This document shows positions 5,830 to 11,722 of a DNA stretch of 11,722 nucleotides, piece by piece (the stretch's first letter is position 1; the number at the start of each line of letters is the position of its first letter). The notes below the pieces were generated by a model. The model was not told where the DNA came from, ran no database searches, and saw nothing but the letters and a program-made list of their open reading frames with translations. Source of the DNA: Candidatus Hydrothermarchaeota archaeon. GTDB lineage: Archaea; Hydrothermarchaeota; Hydrothermarchaeia; Hydrothermarchaeales; BMS3B. The stretch is from positions 1 to 11,722 of the forward strand of contig WANG01000131.1 in assembly GCA_015521945.1 (NCBI GenBank), given 5' to 3'. The position numbers and the translations under genes were made by a program.

Positions 5830-6630
5830 ATGAGCGAGATAGGGAAGAGGATACGGATGGAGAGAATTATGGACCGCCGGAGCGGGAAGACCATAATAGT
5901 GCCCATGGACCACGGAGTGAGCCTCGGGCCCATAGAGGGGCTGATAGACATGCCAGAGGCTATCAACAGCGTGGCGGAGGGCGGTGCCAATGCGGTGCTG
6001 CTGCACAAGGGCATAATACGCCACGGGCACCGCGGGTACGGGAGGGATGTGGGGCTGATAATGCACCTGTCGGGCAGCACGTCCTTGGCGCCCGACCCGA
6101 ACCGCAAGGTGCAGGTGGCGAGCGTGGAGGAGGCCATACGCCTGGGTGCGGATGCGGTGAGCGTGCACATAAACGTGGGCGCCGACAACGAGGCTGAGAT
6201 GCTGGGGCTGCTCGGAATGGTGGCTGAGAGGTGCACCAAGTGGGGCATGCCCCTGGTGGCGATGATGTACCCCAGGGGGAGGAAGATTCCAAGCGAGCAC
6301 GCGGTGGAGGTGGTGAAGCTCGCCGCGAGGGCTGGAGCCGAGCTTGGTGCTGATATAATCAAGACGAACTACACTGGAGATGTGGACACCTTCCGGGAGG
6401 TTGTTAGGGGCTGTCCTGTGCCTGTGGTAATCGCGGGTGGTCCCAAGATGGGCTCGGACAGGGAGGTGCTGGAGATGGTTGCCGGAGCGATGGAGGCAGG
6501 TGGCGCGGGCACCAGCATAGGCAGGAACATATTCCAGCACCCCTCGCCCACCAGGATGGTTAGAGCCATCGCCAGGATAGTGCACGAGGGGTGGAGCGTT
6601 GAGGAGGCTGTAAAGGAGCTGGAAGCATGA
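5830..6630 (+). CDS. aroA': 2-amino-3,7-dideoxy-D-threo-hept-6-ulosonate (ADH) synthase
   Basis: The 266-residue product is a class I aldolase-fold protein matching the archaeal ADH synthase family typified by MJ0400. That enzyme performs a transaldolase-like condensation that supplies carbon for the archaeal route to 3-dehydroquinate. D27 (VPMDHG), Y147 (MMYPRG) and Schiff-base Lys K178 (IIKTNYTGD) line up with D33, Y153 and K184 of MJ0400 at a constant offset of 6. The phosphate-binding segments GGPKMGSD (203-210) and GGAGTSIGRN are also present. ATG 5830 is chosen from family length and the GGTGAT just upstream. ATG 5824 and 5803 are in-frame alternatives. The stop overlaps the next start as ATGA, so it is translationally coupled to dehydroquinate synthase II, the next enzyme in the pathway. 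Confidence 0.92.
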   Translation: MSEIGKRIRMERIMDRRSGKTIIVPMDHGVSLGPIEGLIDMPEAINSVAEGGANAVLLHKGIIRHGHRGYGRDVGLIMHLSGSTSLAPDPNRKVQVASVEEAIRLGADAVSVHINVGADNEAEMLGLLGMVAERCTKWGMPLVAMMYPRGRKIPSEHAVEVVKLAARAGAELGADIIKTNYTGDVDTFREVVRGCPVPVVIAGGPKMGSDREVLEMVAGAMEAGGAGTSIGRNIFQHPSPTRMVRAIARIVHEGWSVEEAVKELEA

Positions 6631-7718
6631 AGCTGTTCTGGGTGGATGCAACGCAGGGTGAGAGCTGGGAGGAGCGCAAGGAGGTGCTCACCTCGGCGCT
6701 TGAGTCGGGTGCCCACGGGGCGCTGATACGCCCCGAGGACCTGGCGAAAGCTGAGAAGCTGGGCAGGCTGACCCTCGCCTGCGAGTCTGATGCGTGCGGA
6801 TGCGTGCTCCTCAGGGCGAAGCAGGTGGTGGAGGACATAGGTGAGGTCATAAAGGCGCTGCAGGAGGCCGGCAGGGAGGTTGCGGTGTACGTGGAGGTGG
6901 AGAGCAAGCGGGATGAGCAGCTGGCGGTGCTTGCGGGCAGGCAGGCGGAGTACGTGATACTGGTGGCGAGGGACTGGAAGGTTATCCCCTTAGAGAACCT
7001 GATTGCGGAGCTGCAGGATGAGAGGGCGAAGGTGATAGCGGGGGTGAGGGACGCCGGGGAGGCGAAGGTGGCGCTTGAAACCTTAGAGGTTGGCGCCGAC
7101 GGGGTGCTGCTGCAGAGCACGGAGAGGGAGGAGATGCAGAAGGTGGGGGAGCTGGTCGCGGAGGCGGAGGCGAGGGTGGAGCTGGTGACGGCGCGGGTTA
7201 CGGAGGTGAGGCAGGCTGGCACCGGAGACAGGGTGTGCATTGACACCACCTCCCTGCTCGGAGTGGGGGAGGGGATGCTGGTGGGGGGGCAGGCGGAGTG
7301 TCTCTTCCTGGTCCACTCGGAGAGCCTTGAGAGCGAGTACGTGGCTTCAAGGCCCTTCAGGGTGAATGCCGGGGCGGTGCACGCCTACGTCCTGACCCCC
7401 GAGGGCAGAACCCGCTACCTGAGCGAGCTCGCCTCCGGAGACACCCTGCTCGCCGTTGATGCGGGGGGCAGGGGAAGGGAGGTGACGGTGGGCAGGGTGA
7501 AGATAGAGCGCAGGCCCATGCTGCTGGTGGAGGTTGAGGCGGGTGGCAGGCGATACACCCACATACTCCAGAACGCCGAGACCGTGAACCTGGTGGGCGG
7601 CGACGGCAGACCCGTGTCGGTGAGCGTTCTCAAGCCCGGGGACGAGGTGCTGGTGCATCTCAGCTCCCGGGCGAGGCACTTCGGCAAGAGCGTGAGGGAG
7701 ACCATAATTGAGAGGTAG
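6627..7718 (+). CDS. aroB': 3-dehydroquinate synthase II (archaeal type)
   Basis: The 363-residue product matches the archaeal 3-dehydroquinate synthase II family (MJ1249 type) at the usual length. It converts ADH oxidatively, with NAD+, to 3-dehydroquinate, the entry to the shikimate pathway for aromatic amino acids. It begins MKLFWVDATQGESWEERKE. The C-terminal half holds conserved family segments such as ADGVLLQS (about 154-161), GDRVCIDTTSLLGVGEGMLVG (about 201-221), a FLVHSES stretch, a RPFRVNAGAVHAYV stretch and LQNAETVNLV. It is unrelated to bacterial AroB. The gene starts inside the ADH synthase stop (ATGA) and shares its promoter near 5784. This pair is common in euryarchaea that lack the DAHP route. 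Confidence 0.94.
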   Translation: MKLFWVDATQGESWEERKEVLTSALESGAHGALIRPEDLAKAEKLGRLTLACESDACGCVLLRAKQVVEDIGEVIKALQEAGREVAVYVEVESKRDEQLAVLAGRQAEYVILVARDWKVIPLENLIAELQDERAKVIAGVRDAGEAKVALETLEVGADGVLLQSTEREEMQKVGELVAEAEARVELVTARVTEVRQAGTGDRVCIDTTSLLGVGEGMLVGGQAECLFLVHSESLESEYVASRPFRVNAGAVHAYVLTPEGRTRYLSELASGDTLLAVDAGGRGREVTVGRVKIERRPMLLVEVEAGGRRYTHILQNAETVNLVGGDGRPVSVSVLKPGDEVLVHLSSRARHFGKSVRETIIER

Positions 7719-7747
7719 GTAAACTATTTACCGCCAGGATGCATCCT
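7718..7747. promoter_or_regulatory. Two adjacent dyads ahead of cobT, possible operator region
   Basis: The 45-nt gap between dehydroquinate synthase and cobT contains GGTAAA-CTA-TTTACC (7718-7732), with 6-bp arms, and a perfect 12-bp palindrome AGGATGCATCCT (7736-7747). An A/T-rich stretch in the first dyad (AAACTATTTA) could be a weak TATA box, giving a start near 7751 before the GGTGG ribosome-binding site and ATG 7764. The arrangement suggests a repressor site. It is too short for a cobalamin riboswitch. Confidence 0.4.
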
Positions 7748-7763
7748 TAGAGCCGGTGGTCGC

Positions 7764-8822
7764 ATGAGTTTGCTGAGCAGTACCCTCGGCAGGATAGGTG
7801 CCCTCTCGGAGGAGGCGATGAGGAAGGCGGAGGAGAGGCAGGCGCGGCTGACGAAGCCCCCGGGGAGCCTGGGCATGCTGGAGTGGCTCAGCGTCAGGCT
7901 GGCAGGGATTCAGGGCAGGTTCCCCCCGGAGGCTGAGAGGAAGGTTATATTCACCCTCGCCGCCGACCACGGGGTGGCAGAGGAGGGTGTGAGCGCCTTC
8001 CCCAGGGAGGTGACCAAGCAGATGGTGCTGAACTTCTTAGGGGGCGGCGCCGCCATAAACGTGCTCGCCAGGCATGCGGGTGCCGAGGTGGTGGTGGTTG
8101 ACATGGGGGTGGCGGGGGATGTGGAGCACGAGAGGCTGGTGAGCAGGAAGGTTGGGTACGGCACCGGGAACATCGCAAAGGGACCCGCGATGAGCAGGGA
8201 GGAGGCTGTACGAGCGATTGAGGCGGGTATTGAGGTGGCTGAGAGGGTCATACGGGAGAGGGGTGCTCACCTCATAGGGGTGGGGGACATGGGGATAGGG
8301 AACACAACCCCCAGCGCGGCGGTGTGCGCCGCCATCACACGAAGAGCCCCGGAGGAGGTGACCGGCAGGGGAACGGGCATTGACGATGCCGCCTGGGAGA
8401 GGAAGGTGCGGGTTGTCAGGCGAGCCCTTGAGCTCAACGCTCCAGAGCCAGAAGACCCCGTAGATGTGCTGGCGAAGGTTGGTGGGTATGAGATAGGGGG
8501 GATAGCGGGGGTAATACTCGCGGGCGCCGCCAACAGGGTGCCGGTGCTGATAGACGGGTTCATCTCGGGCGCAGGTGCGCTTATTGCAGGTGAGCTCTCC
8601 CCGGCTGCCAGGGAGTACATGCTCGCGTCCCACCTCTCAGCCGAGCCGGGGCACAGGGTCATGCTGGAGCACCTCGGACTGAAGCCCCTGCTCAACCTGA
8701 ACCTGCGCCTGGGAGAGGGCACGGGTGCCGCCCTCGCCATGGGCATAGTGGAGGCGAGCGTCAGGGTGCTCAGGGAGATGGCGACCTTTGATGAGGCGGG
8801 GGTGGATGAGAAAATTTGTTAG
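7764..8822 (+). CDS. cobT: Nicotinate-nucleotide:dimethylbenzimidazole phosphoribosyltransferase
   Basis: The 352-residue product matches CobT of Salmonella type (about 356 residues). It transfers phosphoribose from NaMN to a lower-ligand base such as dimethylbenzimidazole, giving the alpha-riboside phosphate used to finish cobamides. Visible motifs are TKPPGSLG (30-37), TLAADHGVAEEGVSAFP (64-80), NFLGGGAAINVLA (90-102), GVGDMGIGNTTPSAA (172-186) and LRLGEGTGAALA (314-325). E318 corresponds to the catalytic base E317 of Salmonella CobT. D175 stands where I recall that enzyme having Glu, a conservative change. ATG 7764 has GGTGG just upstream. Many archaea instead carry a more distant CobT-like family, so gene transfer from bacteria is possible. 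The composition resembles its neighbours, so any transfer would be old. No other cobalamin gene is in the window. Confidence 0.9.
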   Translation: MSLLSSTLGRIGALSEEAMRKAEERQARLTKPPGSLGMLEWLSVRLAGIQGRFPPEAERKVIFTLAADHGVAEEGVSAFPREVTKQMVLNFLGGGAAINVLARHAGAEVVVVDMGVAGDVEHERLVSRKVGYGTGNIAKGPAMSREEAVRAIEAGIEVAERVIRERGAHLIGVGDMGIGNTTPSAAVCAAITRRAPEEVTGRGTGIDDAAWERKVRVVRRALELNAPEPEDPVDVLAKVGGYEIGGIAGVILAGAANRVPVLIDGFISGAGALIAGELSPAAREYMLASHLSAEPGHRVMLEHLGLKPLLNLNLRLGEGTGAALAMGIVEASVRVLREMATFDEAGVDEKIC

Positions 8823-8846
8823 AGGTTAAGTTTGGTGAAGCCTTGG

Positions 8847-8867
8847 CTGTCAGGATACCGATGACAG
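8847..8867 (+). promoter_or_regulatory. Leader hairpin before the L7Ae gene, candidate autoregulatory element
   Basis: CTGTCA (8847-8852) and TGACAG (8862-8867) can pair as a 6-bp stem with a 9-nt loop GGATACCGA. The stem abuts the Shine-Dalgarno GGAGGT (8867-8872), which sits 6 bases before ATG 8879. The sequence CCGATGAC has a box C-like GATGA, the kind of element L7Ae binds in kink-turns. L7Ae is known to bind kink-turns in archaeal mRNA leaders including its own. Whether a true kink-turn forms here is inferred. Confidence 0.35.
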
Positions 8868-8878
8868 GAGGTAGATGA

Positions 8879-9247
8879 ATGGCCAAGGTGTACGTGAGAT
8901 TTGAGACTCCCAAGGAGATTGCAGACAAGGCGTACGAGGCGGTTGAGCTGGCGAGGAGCACCGGCAAGGTGGCAAAGGGCGCCAACGAGGTGACGAAGTA
9001 TGCGGAGCGGGGGCAGGGCATGCTGGTGGTTATAAGCGAGGATGTGGAGCCCCCGGAGATAGTGGCGCACCTCCCGGCGCTGTGCGAGGAGAGGGGCATA
9101 CCCTACGTGTACGTGCCCAGCAAGCACGAGCTGGGGAAGGCGTGCGGCATTGATGTGGCATCCTCATCCGCATGCATAGTGGCTCCCGGCAAGGCAAAGG
9201 AGCTGGTGGAGGAGATAGCCGAGAAGGTCAAGGCGCTGAAGAAGTGA
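8879..9247 (+). CDS. rpl7ae: Ribosomal protein L7Ae (kink-turn binding; box C/D, H/ACA and RNase P component)
   Basis: The 122-residue protein has the usual archaeal L7Ae length. The RNA-binding motif KGANEVTK (33-40) and the LGKACG segment (85-90) define the L7Ae/L30e/S12e fold that binds kink-turn RNA. It serves the large ribosomal subunit and the guide RNPs for 2'-O-methylation and pseudouridylation. ATG 8879 follows a strong GGAGGT at 6 bases. It heads the conserved euryarchaeal cluster with S28e, L24e, Ndk and aIF2/5B, starting 56 nt after cobT. A promoter is not obvious; the A/T run at 8811-8817 is one candidate. Identification is secure. Confidence 0.97.
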   Translation: MAKVYVRFETPKEIADKAYEAVELARSTGKVAKGANEVTKYAERGQGMLVVISEDVEPPEIVAHLPALCEERGIPYVYVPSKHELGKACGIDVASSSACIVAPGKAKELVEEIAEKVKALKK

Positions 9248-9253
9248 TGTGGT

Positions 9254-9472
9254 ATGGCGAGAGAGGAAACCGAGGGCGTGCCCGCCGAAGTGGTTGAGGT
9301 GGTCGGAAGGACGGGCATGACGGGCGAGATACTGCAGGTGAAGGTGCGCATCCTGGAGGGCAGGGACAAGGGCAGGATAATACGCAGGAACGTCAAGGGA
9401 CCCACCAGGGTGGGCGACATAATTATCCTCATGGAGACCGAGCGTGAGGCACGGGAGCTCAAGGTGCCGTAG
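9254..9472 (+). CDS. rps28e: Ribosomal protein S28e
   Basis: The 72-residue basic beta-barrel protein of the small subunit has the family pattern VVGRTGMTGEILQVKVRIL (17-35), RIIRRNVKGPTRVGDI and the nearly invariant acidic C-terminal segment METEREARELKVP. It follows L7Ae by 6 nt, and its likely ribosome-binding site (GTGAT) overlaps the L7Ae stop. It ends with TAG, and the next gene continues in the same reading frame immediately after. It belongs to the L7Ae cluster. Confidence 0.97.
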   Translation: MAREETEGVPAEVVEVVGRTGMTGEILQVKVRILEGRDKGRIIRRNVKGPTRVGDIIILMETEREARELKVP

Positions 9473-9481
9473 GTGGTGGCA

Positions 9482-9652
9482 GTGGAGGAGAGAAACTGCA
9501 GCTTCTGCAGCAGGAGGATTGAGCCGGGAACGGGCAAGATGTTCGTGAAGAGGGACGGCTCGGTGCTGTACTTCTGCTCCAGCAAGTGCGAGAAGAACAT
9601 GCTGAAGCTGGGCAGGAACCCGCGCAGGGTTAGGTGGACCGGAAAGGGCTGA
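9482..9652 (+). CDS. rpl24e: Ribosomal protein L24e (GTG start)
   Basis: This short gene encodes 56 residues of the large-subunit zinc protein L24e. C6-x2-C9 (NCSFC) and C32-x3-C36 (FCSSKCEKN) form the zinc site. IEPGTGKMFVKRDGSVLYF and LGRNPRRVRWT are family hallmarks. The start is GTG 9482, with GGTGG at 9472-9476 as the ribosome-binding site overlapping the S28e stop. GTG 9473 and 9476 are alternatives. It is in the same frame as S28e, separated only by the TAG. No ATG start exists before the zinc motif, so automated callers may miss it. Confidence 0.95.
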   Translation: MEERNCSFCSRRIEPGTGKMFVKRDGSVLYFCSSKCEKNMLKLGRNPRRVRWTGKG

Positions 9653-9667
9653 AAGGAGACTGCCGGT

Positions 9668-10126
9668 ATGGAGAGGACCCTCCTTATTGTCAAGCCGGAT
9701 GGAGTTGCGAGAGGGCTCATCGGGGAGGTTATCTCCAGGATTGAGAGGAGGGGTCTGAAGATAGTGGGCCTGAAGATGGTGCGGGTGAGCAGGGAGCTGG
9801 CGGAGAGGCACTACCAGGAGCACAGGGAGAAGCCCTTCTTCTCCGAGCTGGTGAGCTACATAACCTCCGCACCCGTGGTGGTGGCTGTGGTGGAGGGCGC
9901 TGACGCCGTGAGGGTGGTGCGCAGGATGGTGGGCGCCACCTCCCCCGCCGAGGCTGAGCCGGGGAGCATACGGGGCGACCTCGCCATGGACATCGGCAGA
10001 AACGTGGTGCACGCCAGCGATTCCCCCGAGTCGGCAAAGCGTGAGGTTGAGCTGTTTTTTTCACCCGGGGAGATCCTCAGCTACCGGCGGGCTGATGAGC
10101 CCTGGGTGTACGAGCGCAGCGCATAG
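9668..10126 (+). CDS. ndk: Nucleoside diphosphate kinase
   Basis: The 152-residue product is a standard NDP kinase, which transfers the gamma-phosphate from ATP to NDPs by a phospho-His intermediate. K9 lies in LLIVKPDGVARG. The catalytic H115 lies in RNVVHASDSPESAKRE, which also carries the conserved Ser. PGSIRGDLAMDIGRN (98-112) is the nucleotide-binding stretch. GGAG at 9655-9658 precedes ATG 9668 by about 9 bases. Its place between L24e and aIF2/5B is the conserved euryarchaeal order and may help supply GTP for translation. Confidence 0.97.
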   Translation: MERTLLIVKPDGVARGLIGEVISRIERRGLKIVGLKMVRVSRELAERHYQEHREKPFFSELVSYITSAPVVVAVVEGADAVRVVRRMVGATSPAEAEPGSIRGDLAMDIGRNVVHASDSPESAKREVELFFSPGEILSYRRADEPWVYERSA

Positions 10127-10146
10127 GCTGAGGAAGAGGAAGCGGG

Positions 10147-11722
10147 ATGATACGCCAGCCCATAGTAGCGGTTCTGGGGCATGTGGACCACGGCAAGACC
10201 ACCCTGCTGGACAGGATAAGGGGCTCAGCGGTGGCTGCCAGGGAGGCTGGCGGGATAACCCAGCACATCGGCGCAACAGAGGTGCCCATAGGGGTGATAG
10301 AGAAGCTGTGCGGGGGGCTGCTGAAGCAGCTCAAAGTGGAGCTGACCATACCGGGGCTGCTCTTCATAGACACCCCGGGGCACGAGGCTTTCACCTCCCT
10401 GCGCAGGCGGGGGGGTGCCCTCGCCGATTTGGCGGTGCTGGTGGTGGACATTAACGAGGGCTTCAAGGAGCAGACGGTGGAGGCGGTGGAGATTCTCAGG
10501 AGCTACCGCACACCCTTCATAGTGGCGGCTAACAAGATAGACCGCATCCACGGGTGGGTGAGCTTTGAGAACTACCCCTTCTCCCACGCCTTCCTGAAGC
10601 AGAAGCCGGAGGTGAGGCAGAGGGTTGAGCACTCGGTGTACGAGCTGGTGGGCAGGCTGCACGAGCTGGGCTTCAGCTCCGAGAGGTACGACAGGGTGAA
10701 GGAGTTTGAGAGGCAGGTTGCGATTGTGCCGGTGAGCGCCCTCACGGGGGAGGGGATACCGGAGCTGCTGATGCTGCTCACGGGCCTGGCTCAGAAGTTC
10801 CTGGGCAGGAAGCTGGACATAAACACCGAAAAGCCGGGGAAGGGCACGGTGCTGGAGGTGAAGGAGGAGACGGGGCTGGGAACCACCTTGGATGTTATAG
10901 TTTACGAGGGCAGGTTCAGGCGCGGGGATACCATAGTGGTGGCGGGCAGGCAGGGGGTGGTGACCACCAGGGTGCGCTCCCTGCTCAAGCCCAAGCCCCT
11001 GGACGAAATCAGGGACCCGAGGCACAGGTTTGAGCAGGTGCAGGAGGTGCACGCGAGCGCCGGGGTGAAGATAACGGCGCCGAAGCTTGAGAGCGTCATC
11101 GCGGGCTCGCCCGTGATGGTTGCGGAGGACGTGGAGAGGGCGGTGGAGGAGCTGAGGAGCGAGATTGAGAGCATCAGAATTGACACCCAGAAGCTGGGGG
11201 TGGTGCTGAAGGCTGACACCTTAGGCTCCCTTGAGGCTCTCGCTGGGATGCTGAGCCGGCGTGGGGTGCCAATAAGGCTCGCTGATGTGGGGGATGTGTC
11301 CAGGAGGGACGTGCTTGAGGCTGAGGCCGTGAGGGAGGAGAACCCGGAGCTGGGGGTGGTGCTGGGGTTCAACGTGAGGGTGAGGAAGGACGCCGAGGCG
11401 AGGGCGCAGGAGCGCGGGGTGCCCGTGATACTTGAGAGGGTGATATACAGGCTGATTGAGGAGTACGAGATGCACGTGGAGATGGAGCGGGCGAGGGTGA
11501 GAGCCCAGGAGTTTGATAAGCTTACCAGGCCGGCGAAGGTGCAGGTGATACAGGTGTTCAGGGTGAGCAAGCCGGCTATAGTGGGGGTGGAGGTGCTCGC
11601 GGGCACCCTGCGCCCGAGGGTCAGGCTGATGAAGGAGAGCGGGAAGAGCGTGGGGACGGTGAGGGGCATAAAGGAGAGGGATGAGAACCTCAGGGAGGCT
11701 ACAAAGGGGATGCAGGTGGGGG
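10147..11722 (+). CDS. infB: Translation initiation factor aIF2/5B (IF-2), cut by the window end
   Basis: The first 525 codons are present. Archaeal family members are close to 600 residues, so about 70 C-terminal residues lie beyond the window. The G domain has G1 GHVDHGKT (11-18), switch I GGITQHIGA (35-43), G3 DTPGH (75-79), G4 NKID (129-132) and the G5 SA at about 197-198. The beta-barrel domain II, domain III (DTQKLGVVLKADTLGSLEAL) and the start of domain IV follow. It is a GTPase that promotes subunit joining and initiator-tRNA positioning. ATG 10147 follows a GAGGAAGAGG stretch. There is no intein in the usual P-loop site. The gap to ndk is 20 nt, so it is probably cotranscribed from the L7Ae promoter. 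Confidence 0.96.
   Translation, partial: MIRQPIVAVLGHVDHGKTTLLDRIRGSAVAAREAGGITQHIGATEVPIGVIEKLCGGLLKQLKVELTIPGLLFIDTPGHEAFTSLRRRGGALADLAVLVVDINEGFKEQTVEAVEILRSYRTPFIVAANKIDRIHGWVSFENYPFSHAFLKQKPEVRQRVEHSVYELVGRLHELGFSSERYDRVKEFERQVAIVPVSALTGEGIPELLMLLTGLAQKFLGRKLDINTEKPGKGTVLEVKEETGLGTTLDVIVYEGRFRRGDTIVVAGRQGVVTTRVRSLLKPKPLDEIRDPRHRFEQVQEVHASAGVKITAPKLESVIAGSPVMVAEDVERAVEELRSEIESIRIDTQKLGVVLKADTLGSLEALAGMLSRRGVPIRLADVGDVSRRDVLEAEAVREENPELGVVLGFNVRVRKDAEARAQERGVPVILERVIYRLIEEYEMHVEMERARVRAQEFDKLTRPAKVQVIQVFRVSKPAIVGVEVLAGTLRPRVRLMKESGKSVGTVRGIKERDENLREATKGMQVG

Noticed and set aside
4398..6362. Kinase frame open far upstream (654 codons in total)
   Set aside because: The part beyond 5729 is antisense to the well-supported ADH synthase gene, has no family similarity, and the kinase N-terminus with its ribosome-binding site and membrane helix starts at 5729.
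5806..6651. Long minus-strand open frame opposite ADH synthase
   Set aside because: His- and Pro-rich antisense shadow without motifs; the sense gene has complete catalytic residues.
7719..7763. Cobalamin riboswitch ahead of cobT
   Set aside because: The 45-nt gap is far too short for the riboswitch core, and no B12-box-like sequence was seen.
9470..9472. TAG as a pyrrolysine codon joining S28e and L24e
   Set aside because: Six of the 14 complete genes read here end in TAG, which argues against pyrrolysine use. Both proteins have their normal ends.
10225..11669. Long minus-strand open frames opposite aIF2/5B
   Set aside because: They are shadows of a conserved GTPase gene, with Ser/Thr- or His/Leu-rich composition and no domains.
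1..11722. Mobile element, CRISPR array or defence island
   Set aside because: No transposase, integrase, terminal repeats, spaced direct repeats or known defence genes were seen. Composition appears even across the window.

Overview
The window looks like chromosomal DNA of a GC-rich euryarchaeon, possibly a thermophile or methanogen relative. The evidence is the archaeal ribosomal block L7Ae-S28e-L24e-Ndk-aIF2/5B, the archaeal shikimate entry pair (ADH synthase and dehydroquinate synthase II), an archaeosine-synthase-type TGT protein, archaeal TATA boxes, and heavy use of AGG (Arg) and ATA (Ile) codons. By my reading, stops are TGA (8) or TAG (6) and never TAA. The frequent TAG stops argue against a pyrrolysine user. 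I cannot name the genus from the sequence alone. No tRNA, rRNA, CRISPR array, IS element or inteins were seen. The genes are tightly packed and no gap exceeds about 100 bases.

Layout. (1) 44-934 (+) is a stand-alone TGT-like domain resembling the N-terminal part of archaeosine synthase. It meets head-on, with a 59-nt tail overlap, a leftward pair: a small Toprim protein (1791-1372) and a PD-(D/E)XK, Holliday-resolvase-like nuclease (1394-876). (2) A short intergenic region (1792-1887) drives the Toprim pair leftward and a GT2 glycosyltransferase plus a histone-deacetylase-family enzyme rightward. The last two are coupled by an ATGA overlap. (3) Two leftward sensor histidine kinases (5729-4398 and 4392-3472) share a related two-TM N-terminal module. 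One has a PAS domain and the other does not; no response regulator is present. (4) Divergent from them, 5830-7718 encodes ADH synthase and dehydroquinate synthase II, again joined by ATGA; they make 3-dehydroquinate for aromatic amino acids. The shared promoter has twin AAAGCTTT elements 21 bp apart. (5) 7764-8822 is cobT of the type usual in bacteria, preceded by two dyads. (6) 8879 to the window end is the translation block L7Ae, S28e, L24e (short, GTG start), Ndk and a 3'-truncated aIF2/5B.

Most genes are ordinary housekeeping genes. I found no clear new defence or mobile system. The best leads are the Toprim/nuclease pair, the split archaeosine synthase, the duplicated kinase anchor, and several short dyads at promoters that look like operators or, ahead of L7Ae, an autoregulatory RNA element.
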